A DNA stretch of 64,000 bases, from positions 74,501 through 138,500 of the forward strand of contig OX637636.1 in assembly GCA_951802195.1 (NCBI GenBank), written 5' to 3'. Below are positions 23,280 to 32,839 of the stretch, piece after piece. Below the pieces are notes generated by a model, which was given only the letters and a program-made list of their open reading frames with translations, made no database searches and had not been told where the DNA came from. Numbering within the stretch: the first letter of the stretch is position 1; every line of letters begins with the position of its first letter. This stretch comes from Tausonia pullulans (taxonomy: Eukaryota > Basidiomycota > Tremellomycetes > Cystofilobasidiales > Mrakiaceae). Both the position numbers and the translations under genes were made by a program.

Positions 23280-26007
23280 GGTCGTTGTGTGCGCTGGCTG
23301 GCTGGTTGTTGGGAACGAGCGAGCAAGAAACGAGCAGGCGAGGGTCTACGGGAAGTCGAGGTTTGTAATGGACCGAGGGCTGAATAGTGGTGGGACGTTC
23401 GTTGACTGGCTGGTTCGTGTAGGTCGGGCGACGAGGTTGGGCCAGGAGCAAGCGAGGGGTCGGGCTGCACGCGGACACCTCGGCCGGGCTGGCGCCAGGC
23501 GCCACGCGGGGGAGTGAGCCTGCTCGGCTTGTCGGCTTGGTGCCGTGTCAAGCCCCCCCTCCGCCTGCACCGGCGTCATCCGGCTCCGCCGCACTACATG
23601 TGGACGCTGCAACAGGCGGCCGTCGTCATCTTTCATCCCTTGCTCTTCCCGCCTCTGTCCATGCTTGTCTATATGTTTCTTCTCGCTCGCTCCTGCTCTC
23701 TTTCTCCCGCTGGTCGTTGCGCATCCTCCTCTTACATCCGCCCCCGCAATTGGAGTTCTGCTCGTTGAATCCCCGGCTATATTGGCTTCGGCGGAGCACG
23801 CTGGTATGTGCAAATGGGCTATGCCGATCAACGCGAGGTGCACCCACCCATCCACCCACACCTTGAAGCTCCGGCAGGTCAACGCGATCACCTCTCCCCC
23901 TGTCTCCTCCTCCTCATGTGGATCCATCTTTTTTAGCGTCTATCGCGCTGTTCGCAGCTCTCGTTGGTGTTCTTTTCTCTATGACTAAGTGTGTAAGAGA
24001 CGAACGGAAAAGCGATGTCCGGCTGCCGGACATTTGAGATGTATCTGTCCTCTCTCCGCTCCTCTCCGCCTTGGCTGGGGTCCTCGCTTCAGGCCAGACA
24101 GACAGCCATGGTCTCTGATCCATTTCCTTTTTGAATATCAGACAACGAAATCAGGCTTTGCCACAAATCTCTTTGCAGTGGGCGGGGTATTGGAAAAGTG
24201 CAGTCGATTGAGTATAATAAGGCATTTTCACTGAACGGAATTCAGAGTGACAAAGAGCTGTCCTGCCCGGCGTCTCCGGCCAGCCGCAATTCCGAGCTCA
24301 AGTGCCCAGAAATATAATGTCAGCCCTCCTTTGTTCGTGGTTGGTGTGAGTATTTTCGACTGGTTTGGCCAGTCAGCGGCCGTAGTCAAGAGATGACAAA
24401 GATGAGGGACGGAGTGAGCTGACGAGGCTCAGCATATCCAAAAGCAGGCCACAGTGCCGAGGCATTCTGGGTACTTGCACGCGTGCACCATCATCACATG
24501 AACATCGCTGAACTTGCACGTTTTCGCTGGAGCCTTCTCGAGGGGGGAGGGGGTTACTGTGACTCACAGTCCACTGTAAATAGGTATGGCAACCACAAGA
24601 AGCGAGAGAGGACGCGCATATCTCTCGTGTGCGGGTGATGTATGTTATCTGGTATAGCATGCGTGGATATCATATGGAGCAGGTGATGATATTCGAAAGT
24701 TTTAGAGACAGAGGACACACATCGGGGTTGTGTTCGGTGCGGTGCTCCTGAAGTAACACGTTCGGATTTGAGCATTGATCCCACTGAGATGTCGAGGACA
24801 GAAATCCGGTCACTGTCTCGCTGTCCTTCGATGCTACCAGGTGAGATGCACTGCCATCTCTCTGCATGTACCCATCTCTCTGTCTCCCTTGCCTTTGAAG
24901 CACGCCAAGAGTGAGGGTCTACCGATTGGTTCGGCCAAGAGCAGGTGAAAACTTCATTGGCAAGCCGGCGCACGCGCGCCATATGCGCATGCATGGTCTT
25001 CAATCTATGCTAAGCTTCTCGGTATCAACATACGAGAACCCGCAGTCTCTCGAGCGGGCCAGTGAACACGCACCTTTGGCTTCGCCTCGATTGACTCCGG
25101 GCCTAAGCTCAGCATGCGGTCAAAGTCCACGCGAGCGCGCCCATGGGTGACGGGAAATGTAAAAAGGATCGACAATCTCGCCGAGAAACCAACTTCGCCA
25201 GCATGGCACTGACGGCGCAAGCCCGCATGGCGAGCGGCATGTTGGGCAAGCGAGCGCGAGGTTCTCTCCGCCCATATGCGGGTCTGGCAGGACTGGAAGA
25301 TAACATGGATGCCTCCAGCGTGGACGTCGGCGCGGGGTGGTGCAAGTCGTGCGCACGTGGTGTGCAACCACATGGTAGGGTGACGGTACCCAACAGGGTC
25401 GCAAAGACCTGCAGGGTCAGTCGCTTGCTTGGCAGTCCCATCGGTTTTGAATGTATGTAGGCTCCAACTCTCTAGCTAGGCAGGACAAACAGCAAGGATG
25501 GACGTGACTCGTGCTTGGTTTCTTTTCCGAGCGGCGCAACTGCATTTCTTTTATTGGCGTAGAGGACGGTATTACTCTCTGTGAGATAGCGAGAGGGAGG
25601 AAGGGGAGAGAGAGTCTATCTAGGGAGGGATACGAGAGAAGAGATGGGAATAACGTCCATGGTAGAAGGAGCGGAGGGAGAACGAGGGAGAGGGAGGAGT
25701 AGGAGGATACGACAAGAAGGAAGGGGGATCGGGAGGGGGGACTTTGCTAGCCGGGCGAAGACGCGTTGGGCGGGCTCGTCGGGGATGTCGAGGCGGACGC
25801 ATACCGCGTGGGGACGCATGGAGGGATCTATGAAGGTGAAGAGGAAATCGTTATTGACAGAGTAGACTGTTCTCCTTCAAAGCCGCATGTACAGATACCT
25901 GGCGTCGAGGTAGGCGCGCTAGTGTGCGAGGGGAACGCTCCTCAGCTCCTTGGATGGGGCGGTGGCACCAAGAGAGATCGGCCTTTTATTTGATTGTTTC
26001 TTCTTGT
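23280..26007. other. Gene-poor stretch before the LINE
   Basis: Visibly lower GC than the gene blocks, especially 23990-25500. Short frames in both strands change every 60-120 codons. One minus-strand stretch near 25620-25860 (FIDPSMRPHAVCVRLDIP) looks protein-like, but I could not extend or name it. It may be old transposon or pseudogene debris, or promoter/flank of genes outside. No RNA gene found. Confidence 0.4.
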
Positions 26008-26120
26008 ATTCAGTCATGAGTTATACGTAGAGAACGAGGTAACCCTATGAGAGATGCCGGTTTTTTTTGTATTTAAGTCATGAGTTATACGTAGAGAACG
26101 AGGTAACTCTATGAGAGATG
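26008..26120 (-). repeat. Two tandem copies of a 64-bp unit at the LINE 3' end
   Basis: The block beginning GTCATGAGTTATACGTAG at 26013 recurs at 26077 with at least 44 matching positions and one visible C/T change (aaccct versus aactct). The spacer between copies contains a run of eight T (plus strand). It lies just past the 3' UTR of ORF2, so it is probably a duplicated LINE 3' tail. Confidence 0.8.
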
Positions 26121-26293
26121 GTGATTCGTAGCTAGATAGAAGGAAAGCGAAAATGAAAGTAGGGATGGAAGGAAAACAAAAGATGGGTTATGGACATAGG
26201 CCCATTAGAAAAAGGTAAGATATTAAGATGACCAGATACACCAAGCATTGGCGATGTACCACCAGCCATACTTCCCCACCCCTGACCTGTTTT

Positions 26294-29200
26294 TCACCCG
26301 GGATCGATGGCGGCACCGATGGCAGTACCAGCCATCTGGCCACTGCCTGCCCTCCACCTCGTACTCGACTGCCAGTGTTTCTGCTGGATCGTAGACGCGA
26401 TCTTGTGGATCTCCTCGTCCGTGACAGGGTCAAGGGCTGCGATCTTGCTGTACCTCCGCCTCCGGACGAATCGCCATGTCCGGGCTACAAAGATGCAGTG
26501 GAAGAGAAAGACCGCCCTCGGCGGCGACGGTGTCGGGCAGACGAGCGTCTGGAGGGAGGGAGGATGGGAGGGGATCGAAGGCGAGGCACGTGCAGCAGCC
26601 GCCGACCAGATAGCGCGCACGACGGGACACGGCTCGTCGAAGAGGTGGAAGAAGGACTCGACGGGGGCCGTCAGGCACAGCGCACATCGCTTGGACCTGT
26701 TGTGCGGCGTAGCGGTTCCGTCGGCGAGGAATGCCGCAGCAGTATGCTTTCCTGGGTGGAGACTGTACAGCGAGAAGCGGTGGGCCAAGTCGACGTCTTC
26801 GGGCGACGCTCGGGACACGGCCTTGAGCAAGCACCACTGCCGCTTCCAATCGATCTTGGTAAGCGCCGGAAAGTGGTCTTGCCACCCCTTTGGGATGATG
26901 AGGCCGCGGTTGGCTAGAGTACGACTGTGTGCGCCGTGGGGTTCACGAGGGGCGTTCAGCCGGCCGAGGTTTGTGTGGATAGGGAGGAGACCCAGCCGCA
27001 ACTGGCTATCTGTACCGAACGTAGACATCCAGTGGACAGCGTTCCTCCAGCGGTCTTGATTCCAATAGCTCATGTCAAAGCTGATTTCTTCGAACCATGC
27101 CCGCAGGTAAGCCTGCCATCGTGCAGGGAGAGCTCCTCGGAGCCTTGGGATGGCATTCCACCAGACGGCTGGGAAGAACCATTGACCTTCCACTGGGGAA
27201 AGGAATACGCCTAGCCAGCTGAAATTGGCGGGCCGAGGTCCACTGATGAACTCTCCATCCCTGAAGATGGTGCGAGTCATCATTCTATAGGCCCCTGGGT
27301 CAAGGCTCATGGTATGGATGATCCGCTTGCGAATACGGATCGATGCGGGAAGCTCCGGTTGGAAGAGCACATCGCCAGCCCACTGGGCGCGCGCTTTGAT
27401 GAGCCGGAATCGGAGTGGCGTGAAGCCGAAGCCGCCGAGGTCTCGAGGGGTTTCCAGACGTTCCCTGCTGACGTCGTGGTGTTTCGATCGGTAGAGGGAC
27501 TTGTAGGCCGTTGCCTCGAGGTCTGTCAGGATATCGTCTGGGCACGGCAGGAAGCGGTCCAGGTAGATGATCTTCGAGTAGATGTACTGGTTGATGACGT
27601 TGCATCGCGCAAGGAGAGGGAGATCGTGCAGCGGGATGCGAGCAAGACGAGCCTTCAGCTTGCCGATGATCTCTCGCCAGTGAGCAGGCCCGTTGACCGT
27701 GCGACCGCATGGAACGCCGAGGAAGTCGAATGACAGCGTTTGGACGCGCCATTCGTGGTACATCGTAGGCGCATCCGTCCGGCATGACCCTAGCGGATAG
27801 AGGAGTGATTTCTGGTAGTTCAGCTTGCTTGCTGCGGCTTTCTCGTACTCTCGGAGGCAGACCGTCGCCTCATCGACCTCCGACCAAGTCCGACACCGGA
27901 TACTTAGATCGTCTGCAAAGAGGAGGACCTTCCGCTCATGTAGAGGGGGCGGATTGGCTGGTGGGAGGCGATGGCGGAGCATACATGCCAGCGGCTCCAG
28001 GAGGAGGGCGAAGATCGTCGGTGCCGCGGGATCGCCCTGTCGGACACCAGACCGGATGTCGATGGCTTGACCCATCCATCCGTTGATCATGAGCCGAGCT
28101 GTCTGGGAGGTCATCGTTGAGGTGATCCACGCGGCGGCGCGTGGGCCAAACCCCATGTGGCGGAGGCAGGGGCCAACGAAGTCGTGCGACACTCTGTCGT
28201 ATGCCTTCTCAAAGTCGACTTGGGCGAGGACGCCAGGCAAGAGGTCTTCGTCGTCTATGGCGAGCTGAAGAGAGGAGATGTTGCGACCCGAGTCGCGGCC
28301 AGGGAGGAAGCCTGTCTGGTCCCCGTCGATGAGGGTGTCCACAACGGTGAGCAGGCGGCTGTTGATGGCAAGGGAGAAGATGCGTGCGTCAACGTTGATG
28401 AGCGAGATCGGACGATAGTTGGCAATCTGGTCGCGATCTCCCTTCTTCTTGAAGATGAGATGGATATGGGCCTCGCGCTGTGAGGCGGATCGGAGGCCTG
28501 TCTCCGGAACGAGGTTCAGTAGGCTGAGGAGGATCGGGCCGACGACAGCCCATGTGGCCTGGTAGAACTCGACGGGGATCCCGTCACTTCCTGGTGTCTT
28601 GTTACGGTTCGATCTGAACGTAGCCCGCCTGAGCTCGTCCGGTTCGAAGGGTTTCTCGAGGGTCCGACTCTGGGAGTCGTCGAGTGTGTTGGTGACATAT
28701 TGGAGGGCGTTGGCGTGCTCGGCAGCTGGCGTCGTCTTGGTCTCATAGAGAGTCGTGTAGAAGGTGTGTGCTGTAGCTAGAATGCTCTCGTTGTTTGCGA
28801 TGGCTGCGGCTGCTGGGTTGTCGAGAGGCCGCAGGGCTGCGATAGTGTCGGCCTGGCGGACGATCTTGAGTCGCTGCTTGACGGCATACTCGCTTGTGTT
28901 GGCTGGTTCGAGATGGGCTCGAAGAGCGTGGCCTTGGAGGATCGACCTGTGTGGATCCCCGCCTGACACTCTGCTCATTCGGGCGAGGTGTCTTGAGATG
29001 TCTGATGCGTGATCCGCTATCTGAAGCTTGGTCTCGTCCCAGGCCTCGAAGGGGTCCCTGCTCTCTGTAAGCGCATCGTGGTACCACTCGGGGATATGGA
29101 ATAGGAAGTATTCGACAAAACCGGTAATCTTCAACAGGTGCGTGCCGATCTTGTATGCTCCGGGACCGTGCTCTGTTGCTCCTGGGAAGGCGAGGCTGAG

Positions 29201-29968
29201 TGCGATCGGCTTGTGGCTAGAGTAGAGATGGCCGGTCGGGCGTGGTAGGAAGCGCTGTCGCACGGCTCGGCTAGCGAGTAGAGGCGACATGTAGAAGCGA
29301 TCAATGCGGCGATCTGCTCGCGTGATGCCAGTATAGTTAGTGTATTCGCGCTGGAGCGGGTATAGGAATCGGTATGGGTCAGAAAGGGCAAAGTCCCGGG
29401 CCAGCCGGCACATTTCCTCCTTTCCCGCATTCTGGGTAAACTGGCTCATCCCGTCGAGGTAGCTGTCCTCCACACAGTTCCAGTCTCCGCCAAACAGGAG
29501 AGGGATGTCAGAGTGGGCAGGTATCTTGCGAGATAGAGTAGAGAGGAACTCCTTTGTCGAGCGGCCGTTCGATTGGTTGTCTCGGCAGGGGACGTAGACG
29601 GCAGCCATCCTGACGGCTTCGCCGGCGATAACAAAAACGGCATCCGTCAGGTTGGTTCGTAGGATGGGGGAGGAGCGGGATATGGATCTGATCCTAGTCG
29701 GAGGGGTATCGGGAGGGAGGAATCGAGAGGCATGTCGCCAGAGGATGGCAGTCTGGCATCCGACCGTAAAGATCGAGCCGAAGCCCATATCTTCACACTC
29801 AGCTGTCCAGGTCGCTACCTGATCTGGTGTTGTGCATGCCACTTCTGAGAGAAGGTATATGTCGGCCTTGGATCGTGAATATAGAGAGAGGAGGAGACTG
29901 CGGGCGCGATCTCGCGTGAACACCCTCTGGATGTTCGCCGCGACGATCTGTACATCATTGTACACCAT
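26294..29968 (-). CDS. LINE ORF2: AP endonuclease and reverse transcriptase
   Basis: 1224 codons without interruption. Residues 1-240 are an exonuclease-endonuclease-phosphatase type endonuclease: it opens IVAANIQ, and has GGDWNCVED and SSHKP in the positions of the usual GDFN and SDH motifs. From about 430 comes the reverse transcriptase: TPGSDGIPVEFYQ, YRPISLINVDARIFS, FLPGRD, VDFEKAYDRV, GVRQGDPAAP and the catalytic FADD. The C-terminal region carries CALC followed by a His and a Cys (a C-x2-C-x9-H-x5-C arrangement), a putative zinc motif common downstream of RT in LINEs. The ATG overlaps the ORF1 stop, so expression probably depends on re-initiation or coupling. RT catalytic aspartates are intact. 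Confidence 0.93.
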   Translation of the reverse strand: MVYNDVQIVAANIQRVFTRDRARSLLLSLYSRSKADIYLLSEVACTTPDQVATWTAECEDMGFGSIFTVGCQTAILWRHASRFLPPDTPPTRIRSISRSSPILRTNLTDAVFVIAGEAVRMAAVYVPCRDNQSNGRSTKEFLSTLSRKIPAHSDIPLLFGGDWNCVEDSYLDGMSQFTQNAGKEEMCRLARDFALSDPYRFLYPLQREYTNYTGITRADRRIDRFYMSPLLASRAVRQRFLPRPTGHLYSSHKPIALSLAFPGATEHGPGAYKIGTHLLKITGFVEYFLFHIPEWYHDALTESRDPFEAWDETKLQIADHASDISRHLARMSRVSGGDPHRSILQGHALRAHLEPANTSEYAVKQRLKIVRQADTIAALRPLDNPAAAAIANNESILATAHTFYTTLYETKTTPAAEHANALQYVTNTLDDSQSRTLEKPFEPDELRRATFRSNRNKTPGSDGIPVEFYQATWAVVGPILLSLLNLVPETGLRSASQREAHIHLIFKKKGDRDQIANYRPISLINVDARIFSLAINSRLLTVVDTLIDGDQTGFLPGRDSGRNISSLQLAIDDEDLLPGVLAQVDFEKAYDRVSHDFVGPCLRHMGFGPRAAAWITSTMTSQTARLMINGWMGQAIDIRSGVRQGDPAAPTIFALLLEPLACMLRHRLPPANPPPLHERKVLLFADDLSIRCRTWSEVDEATVCLREYEKAAASKLNYQKSLLYPLGSCRTDAPTMYHEWRVQTLSFDFLGVPCGRTVNGPAHWREIIGKLKARLARIPLHDLPLLARCNVINQYIYSKIIYLDRFLPCPDDILTDLEATAYKSLYRSKHHDVSRERLETPRDLGGFGFTPLRFRLIKARAQWAGDVLFQPELPASIRIRKRIIHTMSLDPGAYRMMTRTIFRDGEFISGPRPANFSWLGVFLSPVEGQWFFPAVWWNAIPRLRGALPARWQAYLRAWFEEISFDMSYWNQDRWRNAVHWMSTFGTDSQLRLGLLPIHTNLGRLNAPREPHGAHSRTLANRGLIIPKGWQDHFPALTKIDWKRQWCLLKAVSRASPEDVDLAHRFSLYSLHPGKHTAAAFLADGTATPHNRSKRCALCLTAPVESFFHLFDEPCPVVRAIWSAAAARASPSIPSHPPSLQTLVCPTPSPPRAVFLFHCIFVARTWRFVRRRRYSKIAALDPVTDEEIHKIASTIQQKHWQSSTRWRAGSGQMAGTAIGAAIDPG

Positions 29969-31878
29969 TATTCTTCCATGTCCTCGGCTTCAGCCAAGGT
30001 CACGAGGGTGCGCTCGATGGATGCCTGGGAGGATGGCGTGGAGGAGATGAGAGAAGGAGTGGAGGGTGGGTTCAGGGGGATTGAAGATGGGGGGGATGGG
30101 GATAGGGGAAGGGGAGACGATGGTGACAGGGGAGGTGGGGTGGGAGGAGGATTCTCGTCTTCGACCTGCATCCCGTCTTCTGTCCTCTCCAGACCCCCCT
30201 CGTTGTCTTCCTCTAGGGCGCTCAGCGTGCGAATGGGTTGCGAGCCCGCATTGCGCGGTGCTTGCTCTGAGTGGGAGTGGGAGGAGTCGGCGTAGGCAGG
30301 AGGTGTCATCACCTCCGTCGTGGCTTCCGTCGGCCTGTTCAGTGACCTCCTTTTGGATTTTTGTACGAGCTGGTATCCATCCAGGTCTGTTCCCGGTTCG
30401 ACAGGTCTCTGGGGGGGTCCTTCGGTTGGTGCTCGCGCATTCGCTGGAAGGTTTGCCTTCGGACGACCTGGGCATCGGGCCGATGGGTGAGCGTGCGATC
30501 CGCATCCGCCACACTCTGGAGCGGTAGGACACTTGGCACGAGCGTGCTCAAATGAGTGGCAGTAATAGCAGTATGACGAGGCTGGTCGAGCTGGAGAGTT
30601 CGTCCCAGTGCCAGGTTGGACAGGTTTGAAGATGACATGTTGGTTGACCCAGCCGGGTAGCTGTTGAGGGAATGCATTTGCCCTCGGCATCGTCTTGGAG
30701 CCAGAAAGGTCGAGCAGGACTCTAACCCGGCCAGTTGGGACGCCGGGTAGGCGGGCGTAATACTGACGCTGGAATATGATGACTCTGTCTCCAGAAGCTT
30801 CTACTTGTTTGCGAAAAGCTTCCTCCACTCCGTCTTCGTCTTCGAAGTTCACCAGCAGACCTTCTTGCAGGAGCTTGTTTTGGGAATTGTAGCACGCGTG
30901 GATCTGGGGTTTGACGCCTCTCACATTCAGCGGGAGGGCCTGTAGTTGAGTCAAGATGTCTTGAGCATTTCCTCGGGAGTTGACTATAAGGAGCATTCTG
31001 TCTTTTGGGTCCTTGACAGGACGGATCATGAAAGACAGTCGTTCGTCGCACTTTGAGATTGCGAGAGAGATCTCGAAAGGAGTGGTATCTCGAGGGACTG
31101 AGATGGCTAGACAGTTCCCGCGGTCGGTAGCCAAGGCTGGGGCGATTGGGGTATTGTCCTGCGGAGGTTGTTGAGCGGTTCCGAAGACGAAAGGGAACTG
31201 GGGCTGGGTGCCAGACGAGTCACGTTGTCTCGCAGCTGAGGTTGTAGGATGAGCCTGTTTGGCGGCGTTCGCATATGAGCGGCCGATGGCGTTCGGCTGG
31301 GATTTCGCGGCGGCGCGAGTGCGAGTGCGAGTGCCGGCGGAGTTCGCCGGCACGGGCGACGCGGTGCCGGGGACGAAGAGAGGTTGTTGAGGGAGAGTCT
31401 CGCCTGTAGAGCGAGACGGAGTGAGACGCGTCACTTCGGACGTGGAGGATAGAGCGGCATTGAGGTCGCTGATGGCTGAGCTCGACCGCGTGATACGGCG
31501 AGCTGGGGGAGTTGCAGGAGTTCTGCGGAGGGGGGAGGGAGAAGAGAGGAGGGCCGTGGGGCTGATATGGATATGGGGCGTGGTGGGGTTGGTAGGGTTG
31601 GTACGATTGGTACGATTGGTAGGAGTGCTGGGGTCGGTAGGATTGGTAGGAGTGCTAGGGCTGCTAGGACTGGTCGGATGGGCAGGTGGGCTGAGAGTGG
31701 GTTTGCTGACGGGCGTTTGAGGACGTTCGTCGACGCGAGAGGGCGTATTGGTCGCGTCTTGGACGCTGGGGGTTTCATCGGATCCACTCTTTCTCTTTGC
31801 TGGAGAGGGAGGGTCTGGGGGATCCTTGGGAGCCTTGAGGGCTTCTTGGAGTCGCTTGGGGGTTGATTCACTAGGCAT
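29968..31878 (-). CDS. LINE ORF1: Gag-like zinc-knuckle protein
   Basis: 636 codons from the ATG at 31878; the frame is open a further 18 codons upstream without another ATG. The N-terminal third is very rich in Pro, Ser and Thr. A central folded part (about 240-430) precedes two zinc knuckles, CYYCHSFEHARAKC and CGGCGSHAHPSARC, both C-x2-C-x4-H-x4-C, around residues 440-475. A Pro/Ser-rich tail ends EDMEE at a TAA that overlaps the ORF2 start. The role expected from the family is RNA binding and assembly of the LINE ribonucleoprotein. Confidence 0.88.
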   Translation of the reverse strand: MPSESTPKRLQEALKAPKDPPDPPSPAKRKSGSDETPSVQDATNTPSRVDERPQTPVSKPTLSPPAHPTSPSSPSTPTNPTDPSTPTNRTNRTNPTNPTTPHIHISPTALLSSPSPLRRTPATPPARRITRSSSAISDLNAALSSTSEVTRLTPSRSTGETLPQQPLFVPGTASPVPANSAGTRTRTRAAAKSQPNAIGRSYANAAKQAHPTTSAARQRDSSGTQPQFPFVFGTAQQPPQDNTPIAPALATDRGNCLAISVPRDTTPFEISLAISKCDERLSFMIRPVKDPKDRMLLIVNSRGNAQDILTQLQALPLNVRGVKPQIHACYNSQNKLLQEGLLVNFEDEDGVEEAFRKQVEASGDRVIIFQRQYYARLPGVPTGRVRVLLDLSGSKTMPRANAFPQQLPGWVNQHVIFKPVQPGTGTNSPARPASSYCYYCHSFEHARAKCPTAPECGGCGSHAHPSARCPGRPKANLPANARAPTEGPPQRPVEPGTDLDGYQLVQKSKRRSLNRPTEATTEVMTPPAYADSSHSHSEQAPRNAGSQPIRTLSALEEDNEGGLERTEDGMQVEDENPPPTPPPLSPSSPLPLSPSPPSSIPLNPPSTPSLISSTPSSQASIERTLVTLAEAEDMEE

Positions 31879-31998
31879 AAGGTAGGGTGACCTGGATTGA
31901 CCTGGTGGCGGGGATGAATGCCGGACAGACACCCTTTTTTCTAGACATTATAATGTCTCATTTACCTTGCAAGTTATATAATAAGGTTAATCTTGGTT

Positions 31999-32116
31999 GT
32001 CTGGATGGTGTAGCGGTATCACGCCATGTTAGGGTGCCTGACTGACTACGGAGTCATCCGTGTTCAGTCAAACCATCACTTCATGGAGGTCCTCGGTTCA
32101 ATCCCGGGTTCGGACC
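31999..32116 (+). tRNA. tRNA-Pro (anticodon AGG) with an intron
   Basis: Folds as a complete cloverleaf. Acceptor stem GTCTGGA pairs with TTCGGAC (two G-T pairs), D arm GTG...CAC, anticodon stem CCATG/CATGG, variable loop AGGTC, T arm CTCGG-TTCAATC-CCGGG. The loop starts TTAGGG, giving anticodon AGG. A 46-nt intron (32035-32080) sits one base 3' of the anticodon, the standard position. A T5 run follows at 32118. Confidence 0.92.
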
Positions 32117-32117
32117 C

Positions 32118-32122
32118 TTTTT
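32118..32122 (+). terminator. RNA polymerase III terminator of tRNA-Pro
   Basis: Five T in a row two bases after the tRNA discriminator position. Confidence 0.8.
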
Positions 32123-32429
32123 GTTTGGGCGGGAGAGCTGGAATATTCTTCATCGGGGTTAGGGATCGGTTTGGTGGACTCAATATTTCGCTCGCATCGT
32201 CATCGGACTTCGGCGCGAACCGACACTGGGCGCTACAATCTTATGACTGTCGTGCTCAGCAATTTTCCCTTCATTTATCGTAAATGACCCGGTGAGCATG
32301 CTGAGGGTGAGACAAAGGGGATGTAAAGCAAGGCGGTGTTCTAGGTGGGCAACGGGTTCAGCGGGGACGCTCGGGAGACAAGACTCGTCGTTACGTCCAC
32401 TCTCTCTCTCTCTCAACAACCGAGCCTTT
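32123..32429. other. Spacer between tRNA-Pro and the F-box-like fragment
   Basis: No gene seen. It ends in a CT-repeat tract immediately before the F-box-like block. Confidence 0.5.
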
Positions 32430-32733
32430 CCAGCCCCGCAACTCCCCAACGAGATCCTCTACCTCGTCGTCCACTGCCTTCTCGGTCCATTGACTCACAC
32501 AGGCCCTTCTAAGGTCACAGAGACCCCACTCTGTCCCGGACCGCTCCTCTTCTGCCGCCACGCGTTCCGGGCGGCCAGCCTCCCCTTCACCTTCCGGTCC
32601 GTCAACATCAGAGATGAGACCCGCTAGCGGCTCCTCTTCGAGAGGGAGAATGGACTTCTCACAGATCCTCCCTGGGCTAAACAGAGGAAGCCATGTGTCC
32701 CAAAGGTCCGGATCGCGTCTCGCGCCGAGAATG
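32430..32733 (+). pseudogene. F-box-like gene fragment, copy 1
   Basis: The frame reads PQLPNEILYLVVHCLLGPL, then, after a spacer, PLLFCRHAFRAASLPF, matching the LP-EIL...L pattern of an F-box and its following Arg/Phe-rich helix. It stops at a TAG, after which the same frame resumes with RLLFERENGLL. A second copy (45570-45896, opposite strand) is nearly identical over about 300 bases and has a stop (TAA) at the same place. At the position where copy 2 has an ATG this copy has TTT, so it either lost its start or uses an upstream exon. The rest of a typical F-box protein (leucine-rich repeats) is absent. Likely a truncated duplicate. Confidence 0.6.
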
Positions 32734-32839
32734 GGCCACGGCGACGATACAGGCGAGTGTTTCGCTGATGCCGAGATAGAAGTCTCGGCACTGCTGAACG
32801 AGGATGCTGGTTGTTTTAAGGGGGGTGACTGAACAGGGC
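32734..32839. other. Boundary between F-box-like fragment and aldo-keto reductase remnant
   Basis: Short junction in which homology to both neighbours ends. The minus-strand frame of the reductase remnant runs on through it into the antisense of the F-box-like block, which suggests joining of unrelated pieces. Confidence 0.4.

Larger units (their letters stand above)
26008..31960 (-). mobile_element. Non-LTR retrotransposon (LINE) with two intact-looking ORFs
   Basis: A minus-strand element of roughly 5.9 kb. ORF1 encodes a nucleic-acid-binding protein with two zinc knuckles. ORF2 encodes an AP-type endonuclease and reverse transcriptase. The reading frames overlap by TAATG. The 5' end lies somewhere between ORF1 and the tRNA gene at 31999; the 3' end is placed after the 64-bp tandem repeat. 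I see no clear target-site duplication and no poly(A) tail. No RNase H domain is evident. The clade is not assigned: the architecture (AP endonuclease, RT, C-terminal Cys/His motif, no RNase H) resembles L1-like elements. Two long uninterrupted frames suggest a young copy. Confidence 0.88.

Noticed and set aside
31879-31932. GTG-initiated extension of LINE ORF1
   Set aside because: Eukaryotic initiation at GTG is unlikely; the first ATG at 31878 is used.
26008-31960. LTR retrotransposon
   Set aside because: No long terminal repeats, protease or integrase; endonuclease and RT are of non-LTR type.
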